15,097 nt of DNA, taken from positions 1-15,097 of the forward strand of contig JALVFC010000094.1 of assembly GCA_027030285.1 (NCBI GenBank), in the 5' to 3' direction. Position numbers and translations under genes: made by a program. Numbering within the stretch: position 1 is the first letter of the stretch; every line of letters begins with the position of its first letter. This DNA comes from Thiotrichaceae bacterium. Its GTDB lineage: Bacteria; Pseudomonadota; Gammaproteobacteria; Thiotrichales; Thiotrichaceae. Positions 13,710 to 15,097 of the stretch are shown one piece after another. The notes beneath the pieces are model-generated. The model worked only from the letters and a program-made list of their open reading frames with translations, was not told the DNA's origin and searched no databases.

Positions 13710-15097
13710 TTATTTAGTGTAGCCTCCGTCCTCTTCACCCAGAGCCAAAGTGGTCAACACAGGTGGATCAACAGGCTTGGGGTTGCCGATATCTATGCCT
13801 CCGACCCCGCCATCTTCTTCACCCAGCGCCAAAGTGGTCAATACGGGTGGTTCAACGGGCTTGGGGTTGCCGATGTCAATGCCTCCGGTTCCGCCATCTT
13901 CTTCACCCAGAGCCAGCGTAGTAAAAATAGGTTCGTCATTTCGCTGGAAGTCTTTAATAGTGAAACTCGTTTCTTCATCAGCAATCTGACGGCTTTGATC
14001 AATGAAGATGGAGGTTGGGTAGCCATAAGTTGGATCATAGGTCACACGAACCGTTTCGGCATTATTATCAAGTCCATTTTTAATGGCTTTGAACATATCA
14101 TCAATAGTTACTTTATTGATTGAGGCTGCATCAGTTAAGGGTTTTCCGGTATCACTAAAGCTTGCGCTATTAACCTTGCCGTTGCGGATGTCCAGGTTAA
14201 CCGGACGTGTTACATCACGGATACAGAAACAGCTACGCTGGAAAGTAAAAGAATAATCCTTGATGTTGGCTTTTTGCCACTTTTTTATATTGGCTTCGAA
14301 CTGTGCCCTTGCATTATTGTTAGTGCTGCTGTTTATTGCCTTGACATCAGCATCTGAGAGAGTCTGCCGAGATATTTCTCCGCCTGTAATACCGCCGGAA
14401 AGAACCAGAACATCACCTGCACTTAGCTTGCCATTGCGGTCACTATCGAGTACCTGATGCTGAAAGTTATTGGGAATATTAAAGTGCTTTCGAAGCGCTG
14501 CATCCTGGGCTTTGGAAAGCTGAAGTGCTGGTGGATTAATAAACTTGAAAAGATCCTTTGCGGTGACAGTTTTATCGCTAAAGCGGAAATTTTCAACATT
14601 AAAGACGATCTGGCTATCACCTGTATTCCTGTTGACCAGGCGAAACGGATTTTCACCGGGAATACGCAAGGGTGAGATTTCATAGTCAGACAGCTTACCG
14701 CTCAGGCGAATGGTGTCATCACCTGCACCACCATTGAAGGTATTTGAACCCTGGTTATCCACTAATGTGTCGTTGCCAGCACCACCATTCAGGCGGTCGT
14801 TACCCTTGCCACCATAAAGTTTATCATTGCCATCGTTGCCATTAAGTATATCGTCTCCGGCAAAGCCCCTGATGCGATCATTTCCTTGCGTACCCTCAAG
14901 CTTGTCATCAGTATGAGTGCCGTCAATTCGCTTGCCAGAATTACCATCATGTCCCTTGAGTAATGAAATTAGCAGGCTAATGAGTCTTAGCAGTCTGATG
15001 TAGTTAAAGCCAGAATTCCCCTGTAACAGCCTGAGTGTAGCGCTTGTGTCTTGTGGTTTGGGGTTATTGCTGTTACGCAGATTTATGTTTGAGTTCT
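13710..15097 (-). CDS. RTX/DUF6174-like protein with plesiocin-type graspetide tail (5' end outside window)
   Basis: The frame is open to the right edge: 461 residues are visible and no start is seen. From the N-terminal side it has a polar segment, a Leu/Ile-rich amphipathic stretch (IRLLRLISLLISLLKG), eight RTX calcium-binding nonapeptides of the GGxGNDxLx type (14706-14921), a VENFRFSD motif typical after RTX arrays, an EF-hand-like loop DSDRNGKLSAGD (14412-14447), and a DUF6174-like domain with YSFTFQRSCFC and YGYPTSIFID (about 13947-14306). It ends in three TTLALGEEDGG units joined by GGIDIGNPKP-V-E/D-PPVL linkers, then YTK. TTxxxxEE is the group 2 graspetide core. RTX repeats imply export to a calcium-rich environment. 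The GTG at 14760-14762 is an internal Val codon, not the start, because the RTX array runs through it. Confidence 0.85.
   Translation of the reverse strand, partial: NSNINLRNSNNPKPQDTSATLRLLQGNSGFNYIRLLRLISLLISLLKGHDGNSGKRIDGTHTDDKLEGTQGNDRIRGFAGDDILNGNDGNDKLYGGKGNDRLNGGAGNDTLVDNQGSNTFNGGAGDDTIRLSGKLSDYEISPLRIPGENPFRLVNRNTGDSQIVFNVENFRFSDKTVTAKDLFKFINPPALQLSKAQDAALRKHFNIPNNFQHQVLDSDRNGKLSAGDVLVLSGGITGGEISRQTLSDADVKAINSSTNNNARAQFEANIKKWQKANIKDYSFTFQRSCFCIRDVTRPVNLDIRNGKVNSASFSDTGKPLTDAASINKVTIDDMFKAIKNGLDNNAETVRVTYDPTYGYPTSIFIDQSRQIADEETSFTIKDFQRNDEPIFTTLALGEEDGGTGGIDIGNPKPVEPPVLTTLALGEEDGGVGGIDIGNPKPVDPPVLTTLALGEEDGGYTK
13722..13922 (-). repeat. Three TTxxxxEE graspetide core repeats (84-bp period)
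   Basis: Cores lie at 13890-13922, 13806-13838 and 13722-13754, each encoding TTLALGEEDGG. The 17-residue linker between cores differs only at T/V and E/D positions. Each of the two adjacent core pairs compared differs at several third-position or synonymous sites, yet the eleven residues are identical. Confidence 0.92.
14706..14921 (-). repeat. RTX nonapeptide array (eight units)
   Basis: Consecutive nine-residue units can be read: GTHTDDKLE, GTQGNDRIR, GFAGDDILN, GNDGNDKLY, GGKGNDRLN, GGAGNDTLV, DNQGSNTFN, GGAGDDTIR. The central units fit the GGxGxDxUx pattern that binds calcium in a parallel beta-roll; the first and seventh are degenerate. The DNA is not a close tandem repeat; similarity is at protein level. 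Confidence 0.88.

Noticed and set aside
13722..13922. 84-bp repeats as a CRISPR-like or mobile repeat
   Set aside because: The repeats are in frame, encode conserved peptides and lack unique spacers.
14760..14762. GTG as the start of the RTX protein
   Set aside because: The frame continues upstream to the window edge through further RTX repeats, so the GTG encodes an internal valine.

Overview
The window most likely comes from a mesophilic, sulfur-oxidising gammaproteobacterium, probably marine or halotolerant. This rests on a dnaB-alr pair typical of Gammaproteobacteria, an AsnO-type amidotransferase that makes the osmolyte N-acetylglutaminylglutamine amide (NAGGN), a SrkA/RdoA-type kinase, a 17-kDa-antigen-like lipoprotein, a lipoprotein cytochrome c, and a recognisable sulfur oxygenase reductase (SOR). 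GC content looks moderate. The species cannot be named from this sequence alone.

Layout from left to right. 1-1920 (minus strand): the osmolyte amidotransferase gene asnO, followed two bases later by the start of a srkA-like kinase that runs off the left edge. 1921-2577: about 650 bp with no intact gene and short broken reading frames. 2578-3522 (minus): SOR, divergent from dnaB. 3744-6214 (plus): dnaB and alr, 14 bp apart. 6234-7814 (minus): a secreted CAP-domain-like protein convergent with alr. 7815-8334: an AT-rich divergent intergenic region with a perfect 12-bp stem-loop. 8335-8823 (plus): a glycine-zipper lipoprotein, followed by a strong intrinsic terminator at 8983-9027. 9053-11256 (minus): a lipoprotein cytochrome c and then an Atm1-type ABC exporter. 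11320-12537 (minus): a membrane diguanylate cyclase. 12758-15097 (minus): the most striking locus, described next.

At the right end, a large protein (its N-terminus lies outside the window) carries RTX calcium-binding nonapeptides, an EF-hand-like loop and a DUF6174-like domain. It ends in three copies of TTLALGEEDGG separated by a 17-residue linker. TTxxxxEE is the core motif of plesiocin-type (group 2) graspetides, in which an ATP-grasp ligase forms side-chain ester cross-links between Thr and Glu. The next gene downstream, 79 bp away on the same strand, encodes a RimK/MvdD/PsnB-like ATP-grasp enzyme. I read this as a two-gene graspetide system whose precursor is a large, probably exported calcium-binding protein rather than the usual short peptide. 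This assignment is inferred from motif and context; nothing in the sequence shows that the modification occurs.

The remaining genes are mostly independent units: osmoadaptation (asnO), stress kinase (srkA), elemental sulfur oxidation (SOR), replication and cell wall (dnaB, alr), envelope proteins, and c-di-GMP signalling. No tRNA, rRNA, CRISPR array or intact insertion sequence was seen.
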